NCBI RefSeq assembly: GCF_003097535.1
Contig: NZ_CP029187.1
Span: 930,001 to 994,000 of the forward strand
Length of the DNA: 64,000 nucleotides
Reading direction: 5' to 3'
Origin: Flavobacterium pallidum
GTDB lineage: Bacteria > Bacteroidota > Bacteroidia > Flavobacteriales > Flavobacteriaceae
In this document: positions 45,687 to 54,591 of the stretch, in pieces
Layout of the letters: every line of letters begins with the position of its first letter
Numbering within the stretch: the first letter of the stretch is position 1
Made by a program: the position numbers and the translations under genes
The notes under the pieces: generated by a model
Databases searched by the model: none
Told to the model about the DNA's origin: nothing
The model's input: the letters and a program-made list of their open reading frames with translations, nothing else

Positions 45687-45715
45687 AACTGATTCATTTC
45701 AAAATTTTAAATATC

Positions 45716-46207
45716 CTATGGTGGCCCGCCCGCAGCTTCCTTATACTGCATATCCCAGTTAAAAAGCAACTTTTCCAATTCTTTCAGGTTTCGGTCAACG
45801 GGCAGTTTCCTTTTCCATTTTCCGATGATCCGGGCCAACGTTACTTTATCACGCCTGATGAAAGCAGCCGTCCCTTTTGCAAAATAAAACCACGCTTTTC
45901 CGTCTTCTCCGCCAAACCATTTTTGGATTACATTGTAAGTTTTCCTGAAATATTTCAAGGCTTGTTTATTTTCTCCGGCAAAAGCGAACATTTGGCCCGC
46001 ATGCCAGTTCAACGACTGTATATTGGCCACATTTCCATGTTCTATGTAAGCAACAATCAATGCGGCACTTTCTTTATATTGCTTTTGCTCAGACAATTTC
46101 CGCCAACAGCAATCCGTGCCGTCGAAATCTTTCTGGTCAAGGCCAGGCGATGCCGTCGTTTGTGAAAACAGGGCAGACGAAACCAGGAGAAGGATCAGCT
46201 TGAACAT
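45716..46207 (-). CDS. Hypothetical exported protein with TPR-like helices
   Basis: A 163-residue protein with a signal peptide (MFKLILLLVSSALFSQ). WHAGQMFAFAGENKQALKYF and related phrases have the spacing of one or two TPR helices. It lies 2 bp downstream of the EreA/ChaN-like gene and probably shares its transcript. No known function. Confidence 0.6.
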   Translation of the reverse strand: MFKLILLLVSSALFSQTTASPGLDQKDFDGTDCCWRKLSEQKQYKESAALIVAYIEHGNVANIQSLNWHAGQMFAFAGENKQALKYFRKTYNVIQKWFGGEDGKAWFYFAKGTAAFIRRDKVTLARIIGKWKRKLPVDRNLKELEKLLFNWDMQYKEAAGGPP

Positions 46208-46209
46208 GC

Positions 46210-47391
46210 TTATTTAATTTTAATCTCAAATTTTTCTATGACCTCGTATCGGTTGTTCTTGACGATAATATCATAAATTCCTTTGGCTAAAACCAGGCTT
46301 GTTTTATCATCGGCATGTAATACTTCAACCACATCAGCAGGAACACCGTGCTGTGAAAACTCATTTTTCCGGTAAGCAAGGACCAAAACAGGATATTCTT
46401 TGATTTTTGATTTCGGGATTTGATACGTTTTTCGTTTACCGTCCATTAAAAGCCATTCGGGGCGGGAATTTACAAATCCGGTTACCGGATGAATTATTTT
46501 ACAATCGGTTTGGTCATTAGCTGCAGGTCCATTAAAAAGCCTGCCATTGGCATCGACCATAATTACAGGCGTTTTGGAACCTGCCATTGCAATGTAAGGG
46601 CTGGAAAATTGACGATCGCCTTTTTCAGACAAAGCCGTCTGGTCAATCGTGAAAGGATCGACACGGGTCTTTTCCTTCAGTCGCCCCGCCATTGCCTTTC
46701 CCCAGCTTTTATTGCCAGGAGTACCTTCAATCACGTGGTCCCAGCCGCAATGGATCAGGAATTTTGCGTCCGGGTTTTTCTGCATCCATCGGGCGATATT
46801 ATCGGCCTGCCCGATTTCCCGCTCTTTGCCGGATGCTACATCGGCAGGTTCATATTCAAACAGGGTAAACCCGATATCGATGGCCTCTTTGAGTAAGTTG
46901 GCCATTTGTGGTTCCTGAGTGTAGTACCCGCTGTCCATTACCGGAAATTTCCTTTTATTGATCAGTGTATCCGATAATGCCTCTAAACCAAAAAAACGAT
47001 AGCCATTGTCATAAAGGCCATGCAACAGCGATGTGGTGAAAACCCGATGCTTTATATTGTGGTGCGCTTCATTTATAATAATAATCCTTTCCTTTTTTGA
47101 ACGGTTAATGATGTAATCGCGTGCGTCATCTTGTTCGAAATACCCAAAGTACAAACTGTCTTCTTTACTGATTTTTACAGGAGAAGCCCCGTTTTTATCC
47201 CAGGCCTCCAGCGCCTTTTTATAAAATCCGCTAATGGAATAGGCTGTTGCGGCCATCTGATATTTCCACGGCAGCGTGTCTTTGTCGGTTTTCGCTTCGA
47301 TGTCTTTGGAAAACTGATAAATTTCCTCTTTCGCTTGTGCTGAAACATTAACGATAAAGAACAGCATAATCGCCTTAAATAATAATTTCAT
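46210..47391 (-). CDS. Exported EreA/ChaN-like (TIKI superfamily-type) protein
   Basis: A 393-residue protein with a signal peptide (MKLLFKAIMLFFIVNVSAQ). The motif INEAHHNIKHRVFTTSLL followed by GYRFFGLEALSD, then FLIHCGWDHVIEG, is the GExH...H-type active-site arrangement of the erythromycin esterase/ChaN superfamily (EreA, ChaN, TraB-like). The His residues in EAHH and HCGWDH are candidate ligands. The C-terminal part forms another beta domain. The substrate is unknown; a resistance role is not implied. It is the first gene of a small operon with 45716-46207. Confidence 0.55.
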   Translation of the reverse strand: MKLLFKAIMLFFIVNVSAQAKEEIYQFSKDIEAKTDKDTLPWKYQMAATAYSISGFYKKALEAWDKNGASPVKISKEDSLYFGYFEQDDARDYIINRSKKERIIIINEAHHNIKHRVFTTSLLHGLYDNGYRFFGLEALSDTLINKRKFPVMDSGYYTQEPQMANLLKEAIDIGFTLFEYEPADVASGKEREIGQADNIARWMQKNPDAKFLIHCGWDHVIEGTPGNKSWGKAMAGRLKEKTRVDPFTIDQTALSEKGDRQFSSPYIAMAGSKTPVIMVDANGRLFNGPAANDQTDCKIIHPVTGFVNSRPEWLLMDGKRKTYQIPKSKIKEYPVLVLAYRKNEFSQHGVPADVVEVLHADDKTSLVLAKGIYDIIVKNNRYEVIEKFEIKIK

Positions 47392-47536
47392 TGGATTAGG
47401 TTAATGTTCTGGCTTAGTATAACGCATTATATTTCAAAATACGCAAATTAAACAGATTTTGCATACAAAGCAATCTGCCAGGCTTTAGTCGGAATATTCA
47501 AAATCCTAATTTTTAGAAATTATTCGCCAAATTCTC

Positions 47537-47544
47537 TATATTTG
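47537..47544 (+). promoter_or_regulatory. Promoter (-7 element) of the HGQPGHRCD lipoprotein gene
   Basis: TATATTTG, exact -7 match, 20 bp before the ATG at 47565. Confidence 0.6.
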
Positions 47545-47564
47545 AAACCATTAAATTTCAAATT

Positions 47565-48116
47565 ATGACATCGAAATCCCTTCCGATATTTCTAGCAGCC
47601 GGATTGCTGCTTGTTTCCTGTAAAAAAGAACTCATGCCTCAGGACAATTCCGATATGCCTAAAAAGGCAGCGACAGAAACTGCCACCGTGCCTGCCAATG
47701 CACAACCCATAAACGTGCAGCCACAGCCGGTCCAGGGGCAGCCGCAAATGGTACAGACTCCGGCACCTGCCGACGTAAAAACCGCTCCCGGTATGAATCC
47801 GCCTCACGGGCAACCCGGACACCGTTGTGATATTGCCGTAGGCGCACCATTGAACTCCCCTAAAGGCAACGCCACCACAGTCACGCCCGGCAAAGCAGCT
47901 GCGAACCAGGGAATGACCGTAACACAGACACCGGTGAAAACCGCACCAGGCATGAACCCTCCGCACGGACAGCCTGGACATCGCTGTGATATTGGGGTGG
48001 GAGAACCACTAAGCTCCGCGCCTAAAAAGGCAGCAGCAACCCTCACTCCGGTGACGCCTCCTGCAAAAACTCCGGCATTGCTGAATCCCGATGCAGCGCC
48101 TGTAAAAACCGAATAA
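47565..48116 (+). CDS. Lipoprotein with two PGMNPPHGQPGHRCD modules
   Basis: A 183-residue lipoprotein (LLLVSCKK, Cys19). Most of it is proline-, alanine- and threonine-rich linker. The same module occurs twice, at about residues 73-96 and 126-149: VKTAPGMNPPHGQPGHRCDI, then a short VG-P-L end. Each holds the pattern H-x4-H-x-C-D, which could bind a metal ion or be a recognition tag. I recall similar sequences in other Bacteroidota proteins of unknown function. The stop overlaps the next start codon by one base, so the pair is coupled. Confidence 0.75.
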   Translation: MTSKSLPIFLAAGLLLVSCKKELMPQDNSDMPKKAATETATVPANAQPINVQPQPVQGQPQMVQTPAPADVKTAPGMNPPHGQPGHRCDIAVGAPLNSPKGNATTVTPGKAAANQGMTVTQTPVKTAPGMNPPHGQPGHRCDIGVGEPLSSAPKKAAATLTPVTPPAKTPALLNPDAAPVKTE

Positions 48117-48943
48117 TGCGTTTTTTTAAATCCATGTTTTTCCTGTTGCTGTTTGCCGGCAACATTGCGCATGCCCAGACGGATTATGCAGGTGCCATAA
48201 AGGATAGAACCTCAGGAGAACCATTGCCTTACGTAAACATCGGGGTGGTCAATAAGAATATAGGAACGGTTTCGGATGTAAACGGCCATTTCACTTTAAC
48301 GCTGTCGCCGGGTTTGGATGCAGAGATGGTGAAGGTGTCGATGGTGGGTTATGAGCCGCAGACGATCAGGGTTTCCGATTTTATTTCCAAAATTAATAAG
48401 AATCCTGTAATCCAGCTCGAACGCAGCGTGTCGACACTCAAGGAAGTGGTCGTAAAAAACAAGAAGCTTCAGACGAATACTTTAGGCAATATTCCGGGTA
48501 AGAAAACGGAATCGGCGGGGTTTGAGAAGAACATCCTCGGGAACGAAATGGGCGTAACGATTAAACTGAAGCGCAAACCAACTTACATTAAAGCATTCCA
48601 CGCAATAATTGACTTTAACCGATACCGCGAACTCAAGTTCCGGCTCAATTTTTACGATATCAAAGACGGCCTGCCAAACAACAGCATCCTCAGCGAGAAC
48701 ATCATCGTCGATACTGAAATTAAAAAAGGCCAGCTCGACGTAGACCTCACCGATTACAACATCTGGGCGGAAGGCGATTTTTTCGTCTCCATAGAATTGA
48801 TTGAAGAGATGGGCGAAAGCGGCCTGCATTTCCTTGCTGATTACAAAGGAACCCCTGTTATTACACGCGCCGCCAGCCAGGGCAAATGGAATACGAGGAA
48901 CGACAAACTGAGTTTTGGGTTTTGGGTAACGGCAGCCTATTAA
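48116..48943 (+). CDS. CarboxypepD_reg-like domain protein
   Basis: A 275-residue exported protein with a signal peptide (MRFFKSMFFLLLFAGNIAHAQ). The first ~90 residues are a carboxypeptidase-like regulatory domain (GAIKDRTSGEPLPYVNIGVVNKNIGT), which otherwise begins TonB receptors. The C-terminal part has no plug or barrel and includes LKFRLNFYDIKDGLPNNSIL. It is translationally coupled to the previous lipoprotein. Together they may be a small surface or periplasmic complex; the function is unknown. Confidence 0.75.
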   Translation: MRFFKSMFFLLLFAGNIAHAQTDYAGAIKDRTSGEPLPYVNIGVVNKNIGTVSDVNGHFTLTLSPGLDAEMVKVSMVGYEPQTIRVSDFISKINKNPVIQLERSVSTLKEVVVKNKKLQTNTLGNIPGKKTESAGFEKNILGNEMGVTIKLKRKPTYIKAFHAIIDFNRYRELKFRLNFYDIKDGLPNNSILSENIIVDTEIKKGQLDVDLTDYNIWAEGDFFVSIELIEEMGESGLHFLADYKGTPVITRAASQGKWNTRNDKLSFGFWVTAAY

Positions 48944-48980
48944 TTTGAGGAAGGAGAATTAATATTATTTTACAAATGAT

Positions 48981-49010
48981 TTTGCAGTATGGTGTAAAAT
49001 AGTATATTTG
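48981..49010 (+). promoter_or_regulatory. Promoter of tRNA-Ala
   Basis: TTTG (48981-48984), 18 bp, TATATTTG (49003-49010). Both elements match the Bacteroidota consensus exactly. Confidence 0.8.
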
Positions 49011-49020
49011 CCGAACTATT

Positions 49021-49094
49021 GGGGGATTAGCTCATTTGGCTAGAGCGCTTGCCTGGCAGGCAAGAGGTGACCGGTTCGAATCCGGTATTCTCCA
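49021..49094 (+). tRNA. tRNA-Ala (anticodon GGC)
   Basis: Acceptor stem GGGGGAT (49021-49027) pairs with ATTCTCC (49087-49093), giving the G3-U70 pair that defines tRNA-Ala. The anticodon loop CTGGCAG carries GGC. The discriminator is A and CCA is not encoded. Confidence 0.95.
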
Positions 49095-49099
49095 CGTAA

Positions 49100-49126
49100 A
49101 GCAGTATCGAGAGGTGCTGCTTTTTT
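49100..49126 (+). terminator. Terminator after tRNA-Ala
   Basis: 9-bp stem AGCAGTATC / GGTGCTGCT (two G-U pairs) with a GAGA loop and T tract. Confidence 0.75.
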
Positions 49127-49148
49127 AAATTTCCGTAAATAAATTACG

Positions 49149-49604
49149 ATGGCTAAAATCAGGATCACCAAGCAATTCAGTTTTGAAACCGGCCATGCGC
49201 TCTACGGCTACGATGGTAAATGCAAGAATGTGCATGGGCACAGCTATAAGCTTTCGGTGACGGTGATCGGCACGCCCATTGCAGACAGCACCAACGTGAA
49301 ATATGGCATGGTAATCGATTTTACAGACCTGAAATACATCGTGAAAGAAGAAGTTGTCGACCAGTTTGACCACGCTACCGTCTTCAATAAAAACACGCCG
49401 CATCTTGAATTGGCAAACGAACTCAAGGAACGCGGCCATCATGTAATTTTAGTGGATTACCAGCCGACAAGTGAGAATATGGTGATTGATTTCGCAGAAA
49501 AGATCCAGAAAAGGCTGCCGGCCGGGATTTCATTGTTTTCGTTGCGGCTTCAGGAAACGGACACTTCGTTTGCGGAATGGTTCGCATCTGATAATGTCAT
49601 TTAA
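49149..49604 (+). CDS. queD: 6-carboxytetrahydropterin synthase / 6-pyruvoyltetrahydropterin synthase-like (QueD family)
   Basis: A 151-residue enzyme acting on dihydroneopterin triphosphate, usually the queuosine pathway step QueD. Zinc ligands H16, H29 and H31 are seen (FETGHALYG, CKNVHGHSY), the catalytic cysteine is C25, and the catalytic glutamate is in LRLQETDTSF. No queC or queE is next to it. PTPS-II is a close alternative. The gene follows tRNA-Ala on the same strand, with a terminator in between. Confidence 0.85.
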   Translation: MAKIRITKQFSFETGHALYGYDGKCKNVHGHSYKLSVTVIGTPIADSTNVKYGMVIDFTDLKYIVKEEVVDQFDHATVFNKNTPHLELANELKERGHHVILVDYQPTSENMVIDFAEKIQKRLPAGISLFSLRLQETDTSFAEWFASDNVI

Positions 49605-49801
49605 CCGCTAAGTTCGCTAAGGTTTTTTCGAAAGGTCCGCATGGGACTTGCGTCCTTTGCGTTTCCTGCCTTTGTGTCCCTTATGGTAGAAAAACCGTTA
49701 AGAAGATTTCATCAAGCGCTCAGATGATCGTCCGGAACCCAATTGCAGCATTCTGAACGAAAATGTGCTGCTTTTGACTTTTGACTTTCGACCAGCCGTC
49801 C
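49605..49801. other. Gene-free stretch with CTTTGCG/CTAAGTTCG heptamer-like words
   Basis: Contains CCGCTAAGTTCGCTAAGG at the left end and repeated TTTGCG/CTTTGTG words further on, with about 7-bp spacing, matching the intergenic repeat pattern elsewhere. No gene or terminator is clear. Confidence 0.4.
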
Positions 49802-52800
49802 TTATTTCCTGCTATTGCTCAGGAACTGCCCGCTCAATTCATCGTAAATCAAAAGCAACTCATTGGATTTCCCATCCTTGTCAAAAAACTGCTCCCAGGT
49901 ACTTAAGGGTTCCCAGATGAAGGTGCCTTTTCCTTTTTGGGCTGCAGTTTCAAACGCAATCTTGTTCACTTCACGCTTCAGCTGTGAATACTCCACCACC
50001 ACAAGGTTTTTTTGGTAGCGCAGGGCAAGATCATTCATGTTGTTGCGTAAATCGTCCAGGGTGCCATGCCATTTCGGGTAGTAAGAGAGTCCGATCACAT
50101 CAAAATGAGCATCCCTTTTCAGCATGCCGTCGATATAGGCAACACATTCATGGTTTTGCCCGCCCAAAGCCAGGTGCAGCATGATCGGGATGGTCGCATC
50201 TACAGATTTTACCGCGGCTGTTCCCGCCTTGAAAAGCTGTGCCATACCGTCAGGATTGTTGACGTTGCCTTCCGGCCAGACCATGCCGTGGTTGATTTCG
50301 TTGCCGACCTGCACCATATCGGGCAGGGTGCCCTGGTTTTTAAGTTCGGTCATCACATTAACGGTATAGTCGTATAGCGCTTTCTTTAATTCGTTGAAGG
50401 ACAGCCCTTCCCATGCTTTCGGTTTATATTGCTTGCCCGGATCTGCCCAGTAGTCGCTGTAATGGAAGTCTAACAACAGTTTCATACCGGCTGCCTTGAC
50501 GCGTTTGGCCATGGCTTTGGTATGTTCCAGATCGCAGAAACCTTTGCCCGGAGCATACCCTTTTTCATTTGAAGGTTCGTTGAAAATACGCAGGCGGACG
50601 TAATTGAGGCCGTGGTCTTTTAAAATCTGGATCGCATCTTTCTGTACCCCTTTGTCTGAAAATTTTACCCCTTGCGCTTCTAGCTCCGGCAAAAACGAAA
50701 TATCAGCCCCGATCATCTTGTCTACGGGACGCATTTGCGCCGCTTCACCTTTAAGGTCGTAGGTTTTATCATGTGAAATTAAAGCCGCTTTTGCGGGAAG
50801 CACGGTAACGATGTCCGTGGCGCCTGTAAATAATCGCGCAGCTTTGGCTTCCAAATGGATCAGGTCCGAAGTTTTCCCCGATTGTACAATCACCTGGCAT
50901 CTGCCGTTGAATAAGGAACGCTGCCACGCACCATCAGGGCATTGGTCCGGTTCATGGCTGCTCGGGTCGCCATTGCCTACGCCGATGATTTTGGCATCGC
51001 CCGTGAGGTAAAACTTTATCATATTGTCGGCATCCGGAACTTCGCGCCCTTCCTTGTCCACTACTGAAATATTGATGACCGATACGTCCCTGCCATCAGC
51101 TAAAATCGTCGTTTTATAGGGGGTCATCACCACTTCTGCGGCAGCGCCGGTGGTTTCAATAGCAGCGGTAAGCTTTTTACCTTTTTTGTAGGCGATGGCT
51201 TCGAGTTTGCCCGGCTGGTATTGCATTGTCCAGTTCAAATGCCCGTTGCGCGGCATGTCTTTTTTGCCTAAGGATTTGCCGTTCAGGAACAATTCGACGC
51301 TGTCGGCATTCGAGTTTACCCAGACTTCGACATCGTCGTTCGGTTTGTCCCAATGCTGTTTGTCAGGCCAGTTCCAGTGCGGTGAAATGTGCAGTACGTC
51401 TTTATCCGTCCACCAGCTTTGGTAATAATAATAGATGTTTTTCGGGAAACCGCACACGTCCATCACCCCAAAATGAGAATTCACGTTCGGCCATTTATAA
51501 GGTGTAGGCTCACCGCGGTAATCAAAGCCCGTCCAGATGAATCCGCCGAGCCAGTAATCGTTTTCAGCGGCGAGCTTCCACCAGGTTTCCGCGGTACTCG
51601 CCCACCATGGTGCCGTGATGTCCTGGTCAGGTACATAAGCGCGGATGGAATCCTTGACGTAAACGCCTCTGGTCGTCACGGTGCTGCCCATTTCCGTCCC
51701 GATGATCGGTTGTAACGGATGGTCCTTGTGATAGGCGGCTACATCGAACTGGCGGTAATTGAAGCCGCGGACGGGAATGACTTCGTTAACGCCTTTATAT
51801 ATATTAGGAAGGTCTGCAGCATAGGTGCTCGTCCTTGTTGGATCGTATTGTTTTTGTTGTGCCAATAAGGTCTGGGCAATCTTACGCCCGGTTTCATTGG
51901 CCTGGATTATCCCTTCCTCATTCCCGATGCTCCACAGGAATACGGACGGGTGGTTGCGGTCGCGCCTGAGCAATCTTGTAAATTGGTCGCGTGATTCCTT
52001 GCCGCTGTTCAGTAGCCGTTGTTCATCCAACACCAACATCCCGAGGCTATCGCACGCTTCGAGCAGTTCGGGTGTCGGGGCGTTGTGGCTGGTACGGTAG
52101 GCGTTGCATCCCATATTCTTCAGCAGGTTAATACGGTAATATTGCATATAATCGGGGAGCGCGCTGCCGATGCCGGCGTGGTCCTGATGGTTGTTGGTGC
52201 CTAAAATCTTGAGGTGCTGTTTGTTCAGGTAAACGCCATCCGGTTTGATCTCGATTTCGCGGAAACCGAATTTGACGGTTTGTTTGTCAATGACCTTTCC
52301 ATTTTGCCGGATTTCAACATAAATACGGTACAGGTTTGGGTTTTCCAATGACCACATTACGGGATAGGGCGTTTTGATGGTTTGTTTCGTGGTTTTGGTT
52401 TCATTCACCGCGAGGTTTACGGTTTCGGAGCCCGATTTCCAGACAGTTTTGCCCCAGCGGTCTTTTACGTAATAGGAAATGCTGTAGGTTGCCGGGCTGA
52501 AACCTTCATTGATGGTTTCGGTTTCGACTGTAAGCGACATTTTACCCGTAGTATAATCTGCGGAAGCGAAAATACCGTCGTGCACAATATGTACTTTGGA
52601 ATAACTGTTGAGCCAGGTGTGGCGGTAAATCCCTGCGCCTTCATAAAACCAGCCTTCGTATTGCGTGGCATCGACGCGAACGGTAATCACGTTGTCCTCG
52701 CCGAATTTCAAAACATCGGTAATGTCGTAATGTGCACCTACGTAACCGCTTTCGTTGTTGCCTACATAAAAGCCGTTGACCCAAATATTCGCATCGCGGA

Positions 52801-53212
52801 AAATGCCATCAAACTGGATGTCAAAACGCTTGCCTTCCTCTGATTTTGCCAGCGTAAAATGCTTGCGGTACCACCCGATGCTGGTTTCAGGGAACAAACC
52901 GCCGACAGGTTTATAGCCGTGCGACTGCACATCGAAATTGTTTACGTTTACAAACGGCAAGGCGACCGCCCAGTCGTGTGGCAGGTTCACATTAGCCCAG
53001 GCGGTGTCAATAAATTGAGGCTCAATTGCGGTTCCTGTGGATTTTCCCGACTTTGAAAACGACGCGGCGATGCCGTAGTTGAAATCTTTTTCGGGATTGG
53101 CGGCATGCCCGAAATGAAACTTCCAGCCTTCATCAAAATTGAGGTGGCCGCGTTGCTGTGCGGAAGCAAAAAACGAGGCACAGGAGCAAAGGGAGATTAT
53201 AAAATTGCGCAT
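49802..53212 (-). CDS. Fused GH2 beta-galactosidase-type and GH53 endo-beta-1,4-galactanase
   Basis: An 1136-residue secreted protein (signal MRNFIISLCSCASFFASAQ). Residues about 25-810 form a GH2 enzyme: jelly-roll sugar-binding region (WYRKHFTLAKSEEGKRFDIQ), TIM barrel with acid/base E432 (SIGNEEG) and nucleophile E507 (IIGTEMGS), then DUF4982/C-terminal beta domains. Residues about 832-1136 are a GH53 endo-beta-1,4-galactanase: GADISFLPELEAQG, LLDFHYSDYWADPGKQ, acid/base E972 (VGNEINHG) and nucleophile E1074 (VVVEYSQ). It would cut galactan chains inside and remove galactose from the ends. No SusC/D pair or regulator is adjacent. The fusion appears in-frame with no stop or repeat at the join. 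Confidence 0.9.
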   Translation of the reverse strand: MRNFIISLCSCASFFASAQQRGHLNFDEGWKFHFGHAANPEKDFNYGIAASFSKSGKSTGTAIEPQFIDTAWANVNLPHDWAVALPFVNVNNFDVQSHGYKPVGGLFPETSIGWYRKHFTLAKSEEGKRFDIQFDGIFRDANIWVNGFYVGNNESGYVGAHYDITDVLKFGEDNVITVRVDATQYEGWFYEGAGIYRHTWLNSYSKVHIVHDGIFASADYTTGKMSLTVETETINEGFSPATYSISYYVKDRWGKTVWKSGSETVNLAVNETKTTKQTIKTPYPVMWSLENPNLYRIYVEIRQNGKVIDKQTVKFGFREIEIKPDGVYLNKQHLKILGTNNHQDHAGIGSALPDYMQYYRINLLKNMGCNAYRTSHNAPTPELLEACDSLGMLVLDEQRLLNSGKESRDQFTRLLRRDRNHPSVFLWSIGNEEGIIQANETGRKIAQTLLAQQKQYDPTRTSTYAADLPNIYKGVNEVIPVRGFNYRQFDVAAYHKDHPLQPIIGTEMGSTVTTRGVYVKDSIRAYVPDQDITAPWWASTAETWWKLAAENDYWLGGFIWTGFDYRGEPTPYKWPNVNSHFGVMDVCGFPKNIYYYYQSWWTDKDVLHISPHWNWPDKQHWDKPNDDVEVWVNSNADSVELFLNGKSLGKKDMPRNGHLNWTMQYQPGKLEAIAYKKGKKLTAAIETTGAAAEVVMTPYKTTILADGRDVSVINISVVDKEGREVPDADNMIKFYLTGDAKIIGVGNGDPSSHEPDQCPDGAWQRSLFNGRCQVIVQSGKTSDLIHLEAKAARLFTGATDIVTVLPAKAALISHDKTYDLKGEAAQMRPVDKMIGADISFLPELEAQGVKFSDKGVQKDAIQILKDHGLNYVRLRIFNEPSNEKGYAPGKGFCDLEHTKAMAKRVKAAGMKLLLDFHYSDYWADPGKQYKPKAWEGLSFNELKKALYDYTVNVMTELKNQGTLPDMVQVGNEINHGMVWPEGNVNNPDGMAQLFKAGTAAVKSVDATIPIMLHLALGGQNHECVAYIDGMLKRDAHFDVIGLSYYPKWHGTLDDLRNNMNDLALRYQKNLVVVEYSQLKREVNKIAFETAAQKGKGTFIWEPLSTWEQFFDKDGKSNELLLIYDELSGQFLSNSRK

Positions 53213-53279
53213 ACGGAATCGTTTGGTTTGCCGTAAAGGTAACGATTTGGTATGCGCGTGTTTTTAGATACCGACCAGT

Positions 53280-53398
53280 TTTATGAGGGGTGCAAGGTGC
53301 AAGGTTCAGGGTATAAAGCCCGTGCGATAGCAATCGGCTTTAAGAAACAGATTCTTTTTAAGAGAAATCAAGTCCTTCTGCCTTAGACCCGTACCTTC
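53280..53398. repeat. Heptamer-like repeat block (GGTGCAAG / GTACC words)
   Basis: The left half has GGTGCAAGGTGCAAGGTTCAG. The right half has GTACC and GGTACC words in the opposite sense. It resembles the GGTwCAG array of 9629-9686 but is more degenerate. Confidence 0.4.
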
Positions 53399-53926
53399 CT
53401 AAAACCGGTACCCTAAATTCAGGTCTCCACGGAAAATGACATCTGGTGCTGCATCAGAGTTGCCTAAAGTGCGACCGATACCGCCGAGGATTTCAAATAC
53501 GAAACCCGTGCGGTTGATCCATTTTTTACCAAGTGAGATACCTAAGGCTGCGGCCGAGTATTTTTCGGACTCTTCATCGAGCCAGTCATCCATGGTATTC
53601 CTTCCTGAGGAATATTTTGCAAAACCTTCGACAAAAAAACCTTTTGCGCCAAACTCTTTTGTTTCCTGAAAATAGAAACGCGCGAAAGGGGTGATTGAGA
53701 AATCTTCGTAGTAATCATTTCCGGTGTTGAGGTTGCCTAATAAGGAAACCCCGAACGTGAAATCGCGGTTCTGGATGTATTCGTAAGTGCCTTCGAAGAT
53801 TGGGCCTGCGAGAAGTTTGATCGCACCCACTTTAACTTCATGCTTTCGGGAAAAAATGTCCGTGCGTTCATCCTGTGCGTAAGAAATGCAGGTAGCCAGT
53901 AAAAACAGGGTAATAATTTTTTTCAT
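53399..53926 (-). CDS. Outer-membrane beta-barrel protein (DUF3575-like)
   Basis: A 175-residue protein with a signal peptide (ending SYAQ) and repeated amphipathic strands (GTYEYIQNRDFTFGVSLLGN, FFVEGFAKYSSGR, RGDLNLGYRF) ending in a C-terminal phenylalanine, as in outer-membrane barrels. It resembles DUF3575-type proteins. Function unknown. It is the first minus-strand gene beyond ribE; the 36-bp gap suggests separate expression or a weak operon. Confidence 0.7.
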   Translation of the reverse strand: MKKIITLFLLATCISYAQDERTDIFSRKHEVKVGAIKLLAGPIFEGTYEYIQNRDFTFGVSLLGNLNTGNDYYEDFSITPFARFYFQETKEFGAKGFFVEGFAKYSSGRNTMDDWLDEESEKYSAAALGISLGKKWINRTGFVFEILGGIGRTLGNSDAAPDVIFRGDLNLGYRF

Positions 53927-53962
53927 ATTTTTTTTTTTGAAATTAAAACGCAGGAAAGATAA

Positions 53963-54553
53963 CTAAATTGTCAATCCGTGCAACCTCGAAACATATTTGC
54001 CAATGACATCGAATTCCAGATTGACACGGGTACCGATACGGAAGTCCCTGAAATTCGTGTGCTCGTAAGTGTACGGGATGATGGCTACGCTGAAGCTGCT
54101 TTTATGAGAATTTACCACCGTCAGGCTGACGCCGTTTACCGTAATGGAACCCTTCTCTATCGTGATGTTGTTTAGCGCCGGATCGTATTCGAAGGTATAA
54201 TACCAGCTCCCGTTTGCGCTTTCAATGGAGGTGCAGGTAGCGGTCTGGTCGACATGCCCCTGGACGATATGTCCGTCGAGGCGGTCGCCGAGTTTCATGG
54301 CACGCTCGAGGTTTACCGCATCGCCCTGGTTCCAGTCGGACAGGTTGGTTTTTTCTAAGGTTTCGCGGATGGCGGTGACGGTATATTCATCGGCATTGAT
54401 CCCAACGACGGTCAGGCAGACGCCATTGTGGGAAACGCTTTGGTCGATCTTTAATTCGTTGGTGATGGATGCGGAAACGGTGATGTGGAGGTTGTCATTG
54501 TCTTTTTTCAGTTCGCGGACAACGCCCATAGATTCGATAATTCCTGTAAACAT
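53963..54553 (-). CDS. ribE: Riboflavin synthase alpha chain
   Basis: A 196-residue enzyme that dismutates two 6,7-dimethyl-8-ribityllumazine molecules to riboflavin. Two homologous lumazine-binding repeats are seen, the first beginning MFTGIIESMGVV and the second GHIVQGHVDQTA; both contain the SVSHNGVCLTVV / SITVNGVSLTVV phrase. Both repeats are complete. It is divergent from pdxA, with the two -7 boxes about 5 bp apart. Confidence 0.95.
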   Translation of the reverse strand: MFTGIIESMGVVRELKKDNDNLHITVSASITNELKIDQSVSHNGVCLTVVGINADEYTVTAIRETLEKTNLSDWNQGDAVNLERAMKLGDRLDGHIVQGHVDQTATCTSIESANGSWYYTFEYDPALNNITIEKGSITVNGVSLTVVNSHKSSFSVAIIPYTYEHTNFRDFRIGTRVNLEFDVIGKYVSRLHGLTI

Positions 54554-54570
54554 TTGTGGTTTATTTTACT

Positions 54571-54578
54571 TAGATTTG
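54571..54578 (+). promoter_or_regulatory. -7 element of pdxA
   Basis: TAGATTTG matches TAnnTTTG; ATG at 54604 is 25 bp away. A TTTG at 54553-54556 is only 14 bp upstream, shorter than the usual spacing. Confidence 0.5.
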
Positions 54579-54583
54579 CAGTT

Positions 54584-54591
54584 CAAAATTA
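54584..54591 (-). promoter_or_regulatory. -7 element of ribE
   Basis: On the minus strand TAATTTTG; 30 bp before the ribE ATG. It lies 5 bp from the divergent pdxA -7 box. Confidence 0.5.
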
